Shown here one piece after another: positions 8,951-16,925 of a stretch of DNA of 34,853 nt (its first letter is position 1; every line of letters begins with the position of its first letter). The stretch is from positions 1-34,853 of the forward strand of contig NZ_JAIUKE010000088.1 in the NCBI RefSeq assembly GCF_020176795.1, given 5' to 3'. The stretch comes from Streptomyces sp. 8L. GTDB taxonomy: Bacteria; Actinomycetota; Actinomycetes; Streptomycetales; Streptomycetaceae. The position numbers were made by a program, and so were the translations under genes. The notes beneath the pieces are model-generated. The model was not told the origin of the DNA. It saw only the letters and a list, made by a program, of their open reading frames with translations, and did no database searches.

Positions 8951-9024
8951 GGGCGCCCCCCCCGGGGGGGGGCCGGCCCCCCCCGCCCCCCCGGGGGGGG
9001 GGGCGCCCCCCCCCCCCCCCCCCG
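8941..9024. other. 84-base tract of only G and C, probable assembly or sequencing artefact
   Basis: From 8941 to 9024 there is not one A or T. The tract alternates runs of 7-11 G with runs of 7 or more C, ending in a run of about 18 C. It is immediately followed by codons for PPTVIMLAG, which are internal Ffh residues. Such runs are typical of dark-cycle poly-G read ends or of a forced contig join. A coding origin is excluded because the N-terminal 100 or so residues of the essential Ffh protein are lost at exactly this point. Confidence 0.75.
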
Positions 9025-9027
9025 ACC

Positions 9028-10269
9028 GTGATCATGCTGGCCGGCCTCCAGGGCGCGGGCAAGACCACCCTCGCGGGCAAGCTCGGCCTGTGGCTCCAGA
9101 AGCAGGGGCACTCGCCGCTGCTCGTCGCCGCCGACCTCCAGCGTCCCAACGCGGTGACGCAGCTGTCCGTGGTCGCCCAGCGCGCCGGCGTGGCCGTGTA
9201 CGCGCCGGAGCCGGGCAACGGTGTGGGCGACCCGGTCAAGGTCGCCAAGGACTCGGTCACCTACGCCCGGGACAAGGTCCACGACGTCGTGATCGTGGAC
9301 ACGGCCGGCCGCCTCGGCATCGACCAGGAACTGATGCAGCAGGCCGCGGACATCCGTGACGCGGTCTCGCCCGACGAGGTCCTCTTCGTCGTCGACGCCA
9401 TGATCGGCCAGGACGCGGTCAACACCGCGGAGGCGTTCCGCGACGGCGTCGGCTTCGACGGTGTGGTGCTCTCCAAGCTCGACGGCGACGCGCGCGGCGG
9501 TGCCGCCCTCTCCATCGCGCATGTGACCGGCAAGCAGATCATGTTCGCCTCCAACGGCGAGAAGCTGGACGAGTTCGACGCGTTCCACCCGGACCGCATG
9601 GCGTCCCGCATCCTCGACATGGGCGACCTGCTCAGCCTGATCGAGAAGGCCGAGCAGACCTTCAGCCAGGCCGAGGCCGAGAAGATGGCCGCGAAGCTGG
9701 CGAAGGGCCCGAAGGAGTTCACGCTCGACGACTTCCTGTCCCAGATGGAGCAGGTCAGGAAGATGGGCTCGCTGTCCAAGCTGCTCGGCATGCTGCCGGG
9801 CATGGGGCAGATGAAGGAGCAGATCAGCAATCTCGACGAGCGGGACGTCGACCGCACGGCCGCGATCATCAAGTCGATGACCCCGGGCGAGCGCGCGGAA
9901 CCCACGATCATCAACGGCTCACGTCGCGCCCGCATCGCCCGCGGCTCCGGTGTCGAGGTCGGCGCCGTGAAGAACCTGGTGGAGCGGTTCTTCGAGGCCC
10001 GCAAGATGATGTCCCGCATGGCGCAGGGCGGCGGGATGCCGGGGATGCCCGGCATGCCCGGCATGGGGGGTGGCCCCGGTCGGCAGAAGAAGAAGCAGAA
10101 GCAGGCCAAGGGCAAGCAGCGCTCCGGCAACCCGATGAAGCGCAAGGCGGAGGAGCAGGCCGCGCTGGCCCGCAAGGAGCAGGCCGCTCTCGGCGGGACG
10201 GCGCAGGGCGAGCAGGAGCAGCCGAGCAAGTTCGAACTGCCCGACGAGTTCAAGAAGTTCATGGGCTGA
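9028..10269 (+). CDS. ffh: Signal recognition particle protein Ffh, N-terminally truncated by the G/C tract
   Basis: Ffh is the SRP54-type GTPase that binds 4.5S RNA and signal peptides of nascent chains and docks with FtsY for co-translational membrane targeting. The visible 413 residues start just before the G1 loop (GLQGAGKTTLAGKLG) and continue with DTAGRLGID, SKLDGDARGGAALS, the M domain (LSQMEQVRKMGSL, GMLPGMGQ) and a Met/Gly/Pro-rich tail with MPGMPGMPGMG and a Lys/Gln-rich end. Streptomyces Ffh is normally about 515 residues, so the helical N domain is missing. The codons before 9028 (Pro-Pro-Thr) are still native in appearance, and the sequence is lost in the C-run just upstream. GTG 9028 is therefore not a real start. 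Ffh is essential, so I read this as an artefact, not a mutation. Confidence 0.95.
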   Translation: MIMLAGLQGAGKTTLAGKLGLWLQKQGHSPLLVAADLQRPNAVTQLSVVAQRAGVAVYAPEPGNGVGDPVKVAKDSVTYARDKVHDVVIVDTAGRLGIDQELMQQAADIRDAVSPDEVLFVVDAMIGQDAVNTAEAFRDGVGFDGVVLSKLDGDARGGAALSIAHVTGKQIMFASNGEKLDEFDAFHPDRMASRILDMGDLLSLIEKAEQTFSQAEAEKMAAKLAKGPKEFTLDDFLSQMEQVRKMGSLSKLLGMLPGMGQMKEQISNLDERDVDRTAAIIKSMTPGERAEPTIINGSRRARIARGSGVEVGAVKNLVERFFEARKMMSRMAQGGGMPGMPGMPGMGGGPGRQKKKQKQAKGKQRSGNPMKRKAEEQAALARKEQAALGGTAQGEQEQPSKFELPDEFKKFMG

Positions 10270-10303
10270 GCCGCTCGGACCCGGGTTCCGGGTCGGCCGG
10301 GCA

Positions 10304-10340
10304 GGGCCCGGTCTCGCCGTCGTCGCGAGACCGGGCCCTT
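10304..10340 (+). terminator. Strong intrinsic terminator after ffh
   Basis: A perfect 14-bp stem, GGGCCCGGTCTCGC at 10304-10317 and its complement at 10325-10338, encloses a 7-base loop 34 bases after the ffh stop. Only two T follow, as is common in Streptomyces. It also lies downstream of the convergent yhfW gene and may act in both directions. Confidence 0.85.
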
Positions 10341-10341
10341 C

Positions 10342-10374
10342 GCGTGCCGTGCGGAGGCGTGCCGTGCGGAGGCC
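10342..10374. repeat. Short tandem direct repeat
   Basis: A 15-bp unit, CGTGCCGTGCGGAGG, occurs twice head to tail between the ffh terminator and the end of yhfW. A second, looser duplication (CAGCGCCGGGCCG twice) follows at about 10388-10420 and runs into the 3' end of yhfW. No function is evident. Confidence 0.5.
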
Positions 10375-10404
10375 GCACGCGCCGCGCTCAGCGCCGGGCC
10401 GCGG

Positions 10405-11622
10405 TCAGCGCCGGGCCGAGCCGTTTGCCAGACCCCGCGCGTCCAGGCCGAGGAAGGCCGCGGCGGTGGCGCCGACGTCCGCGAGCGTGGGGGCGTCCGG
10501 ACGTATCTCCGTGCCGCTCGCGCCGGGCCGGTGGATGAGCAGCGGCACGTACTCCCGTGTGTGGTACGCGTGGCCGATCGTCGGGTCGTTGCCGTGGTCA
10601 CCGGTGACGATCAGCCGGTCGCCCGGCGCGTCGAGCAGTCCGATCAGCTCGAACAGCCCGGCGTCGGCCTCCTCCAGGACCCGCCCGAAGCGTGCGGTGT
10701 CCTGCTGGTGCCCCGCGAGGTCCGTCTCCTGGACGTTGGCCACAACGAGCGCGTCGCGCCCCGCGCCCCGTACGGCGTCGAGCGTGCTCGCGACGACCTC
10801 CGCCGTCACCACGGCCGGGCGCCGCTCCGCCGCGTCGCAGGCGAGGATGTCCGCGGCCTTGCCGACCAGGGTGACGGGCACGCCGGCACGCGCCGCCAGG
10901 TCGGGCAGCTGCCGCGTGTGGTCGAGTTCGGCGCCCAGGTGGCGCACTTCGAGGCCGCCGTTGCGGTAGAAGCCGGTGGCGGGCGTGTCCAGACCGACCG
11001 TGCCGCCGTCGCCGTCGCGCACGAAGCCGGTCAGCGGACCGTCCGCGTGGCCGCCGACGGCGATCACACGGGCGACCGGCGCGACGGTCCGTACCGTACG
11101 GGCGATCGCGAGCACACCTTCGAAAGACATGTCCTCCAGGCGGGCCGACGCGTTCCAGTTGATGCCGGGGTCGGCCTCCAGGTTGTCGTGGACGAGCACC
11201 GCGTCGTCGACGACCAGCAGCGGGCGGCCGCCCAGCGGCGACACCGCATGGCCCGCCGCCTTCAGCGCGGCCGTCACCTCCGGTAGATGGTCGGCGAGCC
11301 GGGCGACCGTGACACGGCTGAAGTCCGCGCCCATCATGGTCTGGTGGCCCGCGAACGTATCGGCGCCCGGATAGCCCAGGGCCGCCCTGCCCACCGACAC
11401 GGGCAGCGGGGTCGCCGGCGCGAGGTCCGGGTGCGGATGGACGACGCCCAGGCCGAGTGCCCCGAGGCCCGGCAGCCGCAGCGGGCGGCCCGTCAGCTCG
11501 CGGCAGCCGTCCAGGACATGCCCGCAGGTGTCGGCGGTGATGTCGCCTGGACGCAGCGCCCCGGCGTCCGGCATGGCACCGATGCCGAAGCCGTCGAGGA
11601 CGACGATGACGGTTCTGCTCAT
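10405..11622 (-). CDS. yhfW: Phosphopentomutase-like metalloenzyme (YhfW/DeoB family)
   Basis: This 405-residue protein belongs to the alkaline phosphatase superfamily and is close to DeoB in length and layout. DeoB interconverts ribose or deoxyribose 1- and 5-phosphates using two metal ions. Visible motifs are VVLDGFGIG with Asp10, AGHQTMMG, the cap domain with DGDGG, NVQETDLAGH, VTGDHGNDPT and HAYHTREYVP. ATG 11622 has GGAAGGAG upstream. Because it ends the yhf-type cluster (about 70 bases after yhfX) and has ETDLAGH rather than the usual DeoB text, the E. coli YhfW branch fits better than the nucleoside-salvage DeoB; the substrate may be a modified pentose phosphate. The longer reading frame up to 12021 is antisense noise over yhfX. 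Confidence 0.85.
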   Translation of the reverse strand: MSRTVIVVLDGFGIGAMPDAGALRPGDITADTCGHVLDGCRELTGRPLRLPGLGALGLGVVHPHPDLAPATPLPVSVGRAALGYPGADTFAGHQTMMGADFSRVTVARLADHLPEVTAALKAAGHAVSPLGGRPLLVVDDAVLVHDNLEADPGINWNASARLEDMSFEGVLAIARTVRTVAPVARVIAVGGHADGPLTGFVRDGDGGTVGLDTPATGFYRNGGLEVRHLGAELDHTRQLPDLAARAGVPVTLVGKAADILACDAAERRPAVVTAEVVASTLDAVRGAGRDALVVANVQETDLAGHQQDTARFGRVLEEADAGLFELIGLLDAPGDRLIVTGDHGNDPTIGHAYHTREYVPLLIHRPGASGTEIRPDAPTLADVGATAAAFLGLDARGLANGSARR

Positions 11623-11692
11623 GGGAGTTGCTCCTTCCCGGCCGCTGCCGCGCCCGGCCGTGGCAGTGCTCGGCGCCTGCGCAGCCCGGCCG

Positions 11693-12856
11693 TCACAGCG
11701 CCCGGCCGTGCGCGTCGTACAGGCCGGTGAGCCGGGGCGAACCGGCGGACAGGCCGGACACGACGGCCACCGTCGAGCGGGTGACGAAGATCTGGGTGCG
11801 GAAGGCGAGCACGGCGGTGTCGCCGACGCGCGCGTCCGAGGCCCGCTCGGGTGCGTCGAGCAGCCGGTAGTAGTCGATGTTCTCGGCGGGCGAGGGCTGG
11901 ACCGGCAGCCTGACGCCGCTTCGGGGCAGCAGCGCCTCGCGGACCCCGGAGCGCGCGTAGAACCCGCCGCCCCGCAGCGCGGGACGCCCGTCCGCCAGGG
12001 TGTGCGCGACCTCGGTGACATACACGTACGCGGGCTGTTCCGGCTGGTGCGGGTCGACGGCGTGCAGCGGGGTGGTACCGGTCAGGGAGTGGCCGGGCTC
12101 GCCGTGCGTGGCACCGAGCTCGGCCAGGAGCGGCAGCGTCGCCACGGACGTGGCGCTCGGGGCGCTCAGCTTCATGTCCCGGTGGCCGCGCGAGGCGAGC
12201 AGGTCCTTCGCCTTGACGGCCAGCTCGAACGTCGGTGTGGGGGCGGGCAGTCGGGTCACCGGGTCGCACAGGACGCAGGGGAACGCGGTGACACCCGCGA
12301 TCCGGATGCCCGGCAGCCGCTCCGCCTCGGCGGCGAACGCGTCCAGCTGCTCCAGGGGCACCCCGCCCTCCTGCCCCGGATAGACCGAGCCGGGCGCGCC
12401 TTCCAGCCGTACGAGGACGTCCTGGACCAGGCCGAGTTCCACGGCGGCGGCCGAGACCGCGCGCGCGTTGGCGAGGTCGAAGACCGTGACGGCCTCGGGC
12501 CGCCAGGCGAGCATCTCCGGCAGGTCGCGGGGCGGGATCTGCACCAGGTGGCCGAGGTTGCCCGCGCGGGCGCCGGTGGCGTGCAGCAGCCGGGCCTCCG
12601 ACGGGTCGATCGCGGCGAAGGCCGGGATGTGCCGCGCGATCGCGCGGATCAGCTCGGGGTTGCGGCCCAGCTGTTTGACGACGAACCAGAGGGTGAGCCC
12701 GAGGCGGTCGGCCTCGGTCGCGAGCAGCGCGGCGTTCGCCCCGACGGCGTCGGCGTCCAGCACGTACGTGTCGGGCGGGACGGCGCCCGACCGGTGGAGT
12801 GCGGTGGCGGTGTCGACGAGGGGGGTGTTGCGGGTGAGGACGGTGTCGAGGAACAA
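11693..12856 (-). CDS. yhfX: PLP-dependent alanine racemase-fold protein YhfX
   Basis: The 387-residue product has the N-terminal TIM-barrel plan of alanine racemase-like PLP enzymes (fold type III). DTYVLDADAVGANA leads into LWFVVKQLGRNPE, where Lys61 is the expected Schiff-base lysine; canonical alanine racemases have VKANAYGHG here, so it is a distinct subfamily. GEPGHSLTGTTP and YVYVTEVAHT lie in the second half. The likely start is TTG at 12856, preceded by GAAGGG and one base after the yhfS stop region, implying translational coupling; no ATG or GTG fits. In E. coli this family sits beside yhfS and yhfW. It probably racemises or decarboxylates an amino-acid-like substrate, but no reaction can be assigned. 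Confidence 0.85.
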   Translation of the reverse strand: MFLDTVLTRNTPLVDTATALHRSGAVPPDTYVLDADAVGANAALLATEADRLGLTLWFVVKQLGRNPELIRAIARHIPAFAAIDPSEARLLHATGARAGNLGHLVQIPPRDLPEMLAWRPEAVTVFDLANARAVSAAAVELGLVQDVLVRLEGAPGSVYPGQEGGVPLEQLDAFAAEAERLPGIRIAGVTAFPCVLCDPVTRLPAPTPTFELAVKAKDLLASRGHRDMKLSAPSATSVATLPLLAELGATHGEPGHSLTGTTPLHAVDPHQPEQPAYVYVTEVAHTLADGRPALRGGGFYARSGVREALLPRSGVRLPVQPSPAENIDYYRLLDAPERASDARVGDTAVLAFRTQIFVTRSTVAVVSGLSAGSPRLTGLYDAHGRAL

Positions 12857-12859
12857 CGG

Positions 12860-13993
12860 TCAGCCCTTCAGGTCGTGCAGGGAGCGGCGGAGGATCTCGA
12901 TCACGAGGTCCGCCCCGGCCCTCATCGGGTTGATCCGTACGGCCCGGTCGGCGAGCTCGGGTGCGTCGTCGAGGGACGAGCTGGACATGCGGTAGAAGAG
13001 CGGTGCGATCTCGTAGCGGGAGTTGGAGCCCACCGGGTAGGGCGCCGCGCCGTACCGGGCGGCGACGGCGGGCAGGTCCCGCGCCACCGGCCGGTCGAGC
13101 AGCACGATCAGGCAGCGGTCCTGGACGTTCGCGAGGCGTACGTCGGCGACGCCGGGCACCTCCCCGGCGGCCAGCCGCTCGGCGACCTCGGAGCCCACCC
13201 GTGACTGCACGGCCCACATCAGCGGGACGTGGGTCAGCGCGCGCAGCGCGTCGAGCGCCTGGTGGCCCTGGACCTGGCCGCCGCCCGAGTAGTTGTCGGC
13301 GCGGACGCGCTCCACCAGGTCGCGCGCTCCGACGACGGCGCCCACGCCCTCCGGGCCGTGCAGCTTGAACAGGGAGAAGCAGGAGACGTCCGCGCCCAGC
13401 TCCACCCCGCAGGCCGGGGCGCGCAGCACGGCGTAGTTGTCGTCCACGACCGTGCGCACCCCCGCGGCGGCGCACGCGGCGAGCACCGCGCCCGGATCGT
13501 AGGAGTCCGTGAGGCGCTGCCGGCTGTGCTGCACGTACGCCCAGGAGAACCGCCCGCCGGCGAGGGCCGCTTCGAGGGCGGCGGTGTCGTTGAAGTCCAC
13601 TTCGACGGTGTCCGCGCCGAGGCCCCGCAGGGTGACCGCTGTCGTGCGGTAGACGGGAGCCCGGTGGATGAGCAGGGGCGCCCCGGCCAGGTCCGCGGCC
13701 TGGAGCGCGGCCCGGATGGCGCCGGTGCCTGCACCCTGGACGAGCGCGGCGTCCTCGGCGCCGAGGAACTGGGCGAGGACCGCCTCGACCCGCGCGGTCG
13801 TACGGGGCCTGCCGAGGCCCGGCACCACCCCGGTGTCCGCCGCGAACAGCTGCGGGCCCTCGAAGTGCGCCGCCGTGCACTCCAGCAGCCGGTACTGGGT
13901 GCGGACCGCGTCGTCCAGCGGCACGGTCGGCAGGGGATGGGTCACCGGCAGCCGCGCGGGCGCGGGGGGTGTGGGGGGTGTGCCGTGCGGCAT
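12860..13993 (-). CDS. yhfS: PLP-dependent aminotransferase/lyase-like protein YhfS
   Basis: This is a 377-residue fold-type I PLP enzyme. The likely PLP lysine is Lys210 in SLFKLHGPEGVG and the ring-nitrogen Asp lies in TVVDDNYAV (about 184-185). LVQGAGTGAIRAAL forms the phosphate-binding region. ATG 13993 is preferred to the in-frame ATG at 14011 because GAGGAG, inside the last codons of php, gives a ribosome site 7 bases upstream. The gene is thus coupled to php (stop 13995) and to yhfX. The family is annotated variously as aminotransferase class V-like or Cys/Met-metabolism-like; the E. coli homologue has no assigned reaction that I know of. A transamination or C-C/C-N lyase step in the same pathway as Php and YhfX is inferred. 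Confidence 0.83.
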   Translation of the reverse strand: MPHGTPPTPPAPARLPVTHPLPTVPLDDAVRTQYRLLECTAAHFEGPQLFAADTGVVPGLGRPRTTARVEAVLAQFLGAEDAALVQGAGTGAIRAALQAADLAGAPLLIHRAPVYRTTAVTLRGLGADTVEVDFNDTAALEAALAGGRFSWAYVQHSRQRLTDSYDPGAVLAACAAAGVRTVVDDNYAVLRAPACGVELGADVSCFSLFKLHGPEGVGAVVGARDLVERVRADNYSGGGQVQGHQALDALRALTHVPLMWAVQSRVGSEVAERLAAGEVPGVADVRLANVQDRCLIVLLDRPVARDLPAVAARYGAAPYPVGSNSRYEIAPLFYRMSSSSLDDAPELADRAVRINPMRAGADLVIEILRRSLHDLKG

Positions 13994-13994
13994 G

Positions 13995-14939
13995 TCAGAT
14001 CTCCTCGACATCTGCGCCGGTCAGGAAGCGCAGGGGGTTGCGGCGCGTGATGAGGTCCACGAGGTCGTCGTCGACGCCCGCCGCGCGCGCTTTCGGCAGA
14101 AACGACCGGAACAGATGCCCGTAGCCCTGGCCGCCCTCCGACACCAGATAGCCGTGGCGGGAGATGTCGCAGCTGAGCAGGGCCCGGTCCGCGTAGCCCG
14201 CGTCGAGCAGGTCGAGCAGCAGCCTGAGCCGGGTCTCGTCGCTCTGGTAGCTCGACTTGCCGACGGTGTCGAAGGCGACGTACGCGCCTTCGGCGGCCAG
14301 CCTGCGGTGCACGTCCGGGTCGTCCAGGAGGTCCTGGTGGCCCAGGGATACCCGGTGCGGCGGCAGGCCCGCCGCCGTGAGGATGTCCAGCTGGGCGAGG
14401 CCGCCCCGGCCCAGCTGGGCGTGGGTCGCGAGCGACAGCCCGGTCGCCGCGGCGGCGCGGGCGGACGCGGTCAGTACCCGTGTCTCTGCCGCGGTCGGCC
14501 GGTCGCCGTGGCTGCCGATCTCCCCGATGACGCCCGGCCGCACGCCCGTCGAGCCGATGCCCGCCTCGATCTCCTGGAGGAGGGTGTCCGTGAGGCGGCC
14601 GGTGTCGGTGGCGGCGACCTCGGCCGGGTGGAACGGCTCGTAGTACCAGCCGGTGGCGGCGACGACCCCGACGCCGGTGTCCGCCGACAGCCGGGCCAGG
14701 GCACGCGGATCGCGGCCCATCCCGCGACAGGTCAGCTCGATGACGGCGGACAGCCCGAACTCAGCGCGCAGGGAGGCCAGTTCCTCGGCCACGGCGGGCG
14801 CGTGCTCGTCCGGGTCGAGGACCGCGGCCCGGGGGGCGGCGCGGTCGAGGTCGAGGACCAGGTGCTCGTGGGCGAGCACCGGCCCCCGTACGTCGGACAC
14901 GGCCAGCGCGCCGGCGACGGTGCGCAGGTGGTACTGCAT
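13995..14939 (-). CDS. php: Phosphotriesterase-homology amidohydrolase Php (YhfV)
   Basis: This is a 314-residue TIM-barrel metal-dependent hydrolase. The metal ligands can be read directly: HEH (His24, His26), Glu140 in VIGEIG in place of the carbamylated lysine of true phosphotriesterase, His173 in LATHAQLG, His201 in SLGHQD and Asp258 in SCDISRHGYL. This Glu-bridged form is what E. coli Php shows. Phosphotriesterase relatives of this type are most often lactonases or carboxyl/phosphate ester hydrolases, so lactone opening is a reasonable guess. ATG 14939 has AAGG upstream; the gene lies 31 bases after yhfT and is coupled to yhfS. Confidence 0.88.
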   Translation of the reverse strand: MQYHLRTVAGALAVSDVRGPVLAHEHLVLDLDRAAPRAAVLDPDEHAPAVAEELASLRAEFGLSAVIELTCRGMGRDPRALARLSADTGVGVVAATGWYYEPFHPAEVAATDTGRLTDTLLQEIEAGIGSTGVRPGVIGEIGSHGDRPTAAETRVLTASARAAAATGLSLATHAQLGRGGLAQLDILTAAGLPPHRVSLGHQDLLDDPDVHRRLAAEGAYVAFDTVGKSSYQSDETRLRLLLDLLDAGYADRALLSCDISRHGYLVSEGGQGYGHLFRSFLPKARAAGVDDDLVDLITRRNPLRFLTGADVEEI

Positions 14940-14970
14940 GGTGCGGTGCCTTTCCGGGCCGGAGCGGCCC

Positions 14971-16449
14971 TCAGCCCTTCACGGGGGTGAACAGATCGAG
15001 CCAGTACAGGACGTTGAGCAGGATGCCGCCGACGATGACCGCCGCCGGGGCCGCCGCCATCCGCACCACCGGCCTGCCCATCGCCTCGTTGATGAGGTAG
15101 AGCCCGCCGACGACGAGGATGCCGAGGCCGCCGCCCATGACGTTCGCCGCGAGCAGCGAGCCGAACAGGATGGCCAGTTGCAGGGTGTCCGTGATGGCGC
15201 TGCGCAGGTGCTCGGAGGAGTCACGGACGCTCGGAAGCCTGCCGAGGACCTTGCCGATGGAGGACAGGCCGAGGATCTCCAGGGCCAGCACCACGGCGCC
15301 GACGACGGCCGCGAGGACGGGGTTCGGCATCAGGTAGCCGATCGGGTACACGAGCGTCAGGCCCGCGATGCCGTACGTGCCGGAGGCCAGCGCGGTCGTC
15401 GCGATCAGCGGGATGAAGCCGAAGACGCGGTAGAAGTCGACCTGGGCCGCCTCGCTGATGTGCCCCTTGGCGACCAGGAAGCTCGTCGCCTCGCCGCCGC
15501 CGAATATGTGCATCTGCGCGATCATGCAGACGCCGGCGCCCAGCAGCATGAACAGCGGCAGGTGCCTGCGCAGCCTGCTCGCGCTGGCGCTGAACAGGGA
15601 GGCCATCGGGTCCTCCGCTTCGACGTCCGCCGCCGTGGCGGTCGCGCCTGCGGGGTCGGCCGTGGCGGTCGCGGTGCCGCCGTCCGCATCCGTCCGCGTC
15701 AGGAGCGAGCCGCCTCCGCCGCTCGTGCCGCCGGTGCCCTCACCGGGTGGCTCCGGCGCGGCGGCGGCGGCCGCCGCCTCGGCCTCAGCACGGTCGGCCT
15801 TGCGCTGGAGCAGGTCCTTGCGGATGGCGAACCCGATGAGCATCAGCACGCCCGCCGCCATCGCGAGCGAGCCCGCGAACACGCTCGGCCACAGCTTCAT
15901 CGTCATGACCACGAACGCGAGTTCCACGACGGCCGTGATGCCTCCTCGCGCCCGGCCGAACTGCTTGGCCACCGCGATCACGGGGAACAGCGTGAACAGG
16001 AACAAGATCGGCGTGGACATCTGCTGCATGGCGGTCAGGAAGTCCACGGGCAGCTTGTGCGCGACGTCGTTGGCTCCGTTGAGACCGAAGACGACCAGCG
16101 CGCCCCAGCCGCCGCCGAGCAGCACCGCGAGCCACTTGCGGAACGCCAGGATGCCGAGGATGTCGGTCGGCAGGAACAGCAGCCACGGATTGAGCACCCC
16201 GGACGACAGGGCCATCGGGGCGCCCAGCCCGAAGATGAAGCCCGCCGAGAGCCCGAACGCCACGGCAGCGGTCGCCGCTCGCGTGGCGCGCCCCTGGATG
16301 AACTCCAGCATGAAGGGGCGGGTGCCGTCGTTGAAGACGGCCAGTGCCATGTGCGAGATGAGCGCGGTGAGCGCGGCCAGCACGATGACGGTCAGTTTCT
16401 GGGTCAGCGAGAAGTCCAGTTGGGCGCTCGCTGCGAGCACTGTGCTCAC
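14971..16449 (-). CDS. yhfT: YhfT-family multi-spanning membrane protein, probable transporter
   Basis: The start is GTG 16449, with AAGGAGTGA upstream, giving 492 residues with about ten or more hydrophobic segments, for example TVIVLAALTALISHMALAVF, LWPSVFAGSLAMAAGVLMLI, LFMLLGAGVCMIAQM, VLAAVVGAVVLALEILGL and GILVVGGLYLI. The text NDGTRPFMLEFIQGR after the first helix and GLNGANDVAHKLP are conserved-looking polar patches. A low-complexity Ala/Gly/Thr/Ser loop at about residues 225-310 makes it longer than the E. coli protein (about 430). It most likely imports the compound degraded by the other yhf products; substrate unknown. The gene lies between yhfU and php on the same strand. Confidence 0.85.
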   Translation of the reverse strand: MSTVLAASAQLDFSLTQKLTVIVLAALTALISHMALAVFNDGTRPFMLEFIQGRATRAATAAVAFGLSAGFIFGLGAPMALSSGVLNPWLLFLPTDILGILAFRKWLAVLLGGGWGALVVFGLNGANDVAHKLPVDFLTAMQQMSTPILFLFTLFPVIAVAKQFGRARGGITAVVELAFVVMTMKLWPSVFAGSLAMAAGVLMLIGFAIRKDLLQRKADRAEAEAAAAAAAPEPPGEGTGGTSGGGGSLLTRTDADGGTATATADPAGATATAADVEAEDPMASLFSASASRLRRHLPLFMLLGAGVCMIAQMHIFGGGEATSFLVAKGHISEAAQVDFYRVFGFIPLIATTALASGTYGIAGLTLVYPIGYLMPNPVLAAVVGAVVLALEILGLSSIGKVLGRLPSVRDSSEHLRSAITDTLQLAILFGSLLAANVMGGGLGILVVGGLYLINEAMGRPVVRMAAAPAAVIVGGILLNVLYWLDLFTPVKG

Positions 16450-16486
16450 GGGGTCACTCCTTCGTGCCCGGTCATGTCCGAGGCGG

Positions 16487-16843
16487 TCAGCTCCGCGCCG
16501 CGATGGCGCGTGCCATGAGCGGGGCGACGGCGTCGATCTGGTCGATCGCGAAGCCGAAGACGGTCTTGCCCTCGGCGAGCAGCGCGGAGATCTCCTCCGC
16601 GGTCGGCACGGAACGGCCGAACGTGTGGCACTTCGACGCGCCGACGAGGCCGAGCAGCACGCCGAGGGAGGCGCCCGCGCCGGTGTGGCAGGTGCCCAGG
16701 TAGTAGTCGGCCTGACCGGCACGCAGCTTCATCGCGGCCTCCATGTCGTTGGAGACCGTGACGGTCAGGCCGTCGAGGCCGAGGCCGGAGACGCTCTTCG
16801 CGACCTCGGTCTTGCCGACGCCGCCGGTGAGGATCTTCGTCAT
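16487..16843 (-). CDS. yhfU: YhfU family protein (DUF2620)
   Basis: The small 118-residue protein starts at ATG 16843 with GAAGGAACC upstream. It begins MTKILTGGVGKTEVAK, which resembles a P-loop (GGVGKTE, residues 7-13) but lacks the other GTPase/ATPase motifs. Two Cys-His pairs, TCHTGAG (Cys52-His53) and KCHTFG (Cys72-His73), and a Gly-rich stretch follow. It lies between the PRD gene and yhfT, as a small soluble partner. The E. coli homologue has no known function; redox, metal or phosphoryl-carrier roles are all possible. Confidence 0.8.
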   Translation of the reverse strand: MTKILTGGVGKTEVAKSVSGLGLDGLTVTVSNDMEAAMKLRAGQADYYLGTCHTGAGASLGVLLGLVGASKCHTFGRSVPTAEEISALLAEGKTVFGFAIDQIDAVAPLMARAIAARS

Positions 16844-16925
16844 GACTGGTTCCTTCTCTTCTCGTGCGTGCCGCGGGATCAGGTGGGCCGGACGGCCGGG
16901 CGGAGCCGGTGGCCGGGGGAAGGGG

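Larger units (their letters stand above)
8623..9027. other. Gap between narG and ffh: upstream region, hairpin repeats and a pure G/C tract
   Basis: About 405 bases without a credible gene. Bases 8623-8815 are the upstream region of narG, with an AT-richer patch at about 8740-8785 and the doublet GTGACG-CA-GTGACG on the minus strand. Bases 8818-8950 hold degenerate hairpin repeats. Bases 8941-9024 contain only G and C. ffh then starts in mid-gene. No promoter, start codon or N-terminal coding sequence for ffh can be found. Confidence 0.7.

Noticed and set aside
8818..9024. Linear-chromosome telomere with palindromes
   Set aside because: Streptomyces telomeric palindromes are not adjacent to ffh and are not pure G/C homopolymer runs; a junction artefact fits better.
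10405..11622. Nucleoside-salvage deoB
   Set aside because: Overall similarity is real, but the cluster context and altered C-terminal motif favour the YhfW branch; the enzymatic class is kept in the description.
11693..12856. Canonical alanine racemase (alr)
   Set aside because: The PLP-lysine motif is VVKQLGRNPE, not VKANAYGHG, and the gene sits in a full yhf neighbourhood.
13995..14939. True phosphotriesterase (organophosphate hydrolase)
   Set aside because: The bridging lysine is replaced by Glu140, as in Php proteins, which are not organophosphate hydrolases.
16487..16843. YhfU as a P-loop GTPase
   Set aside because: Only one glycine/lysine motif is present and the protein is too short; no Mg-binding or base-recognition motif.
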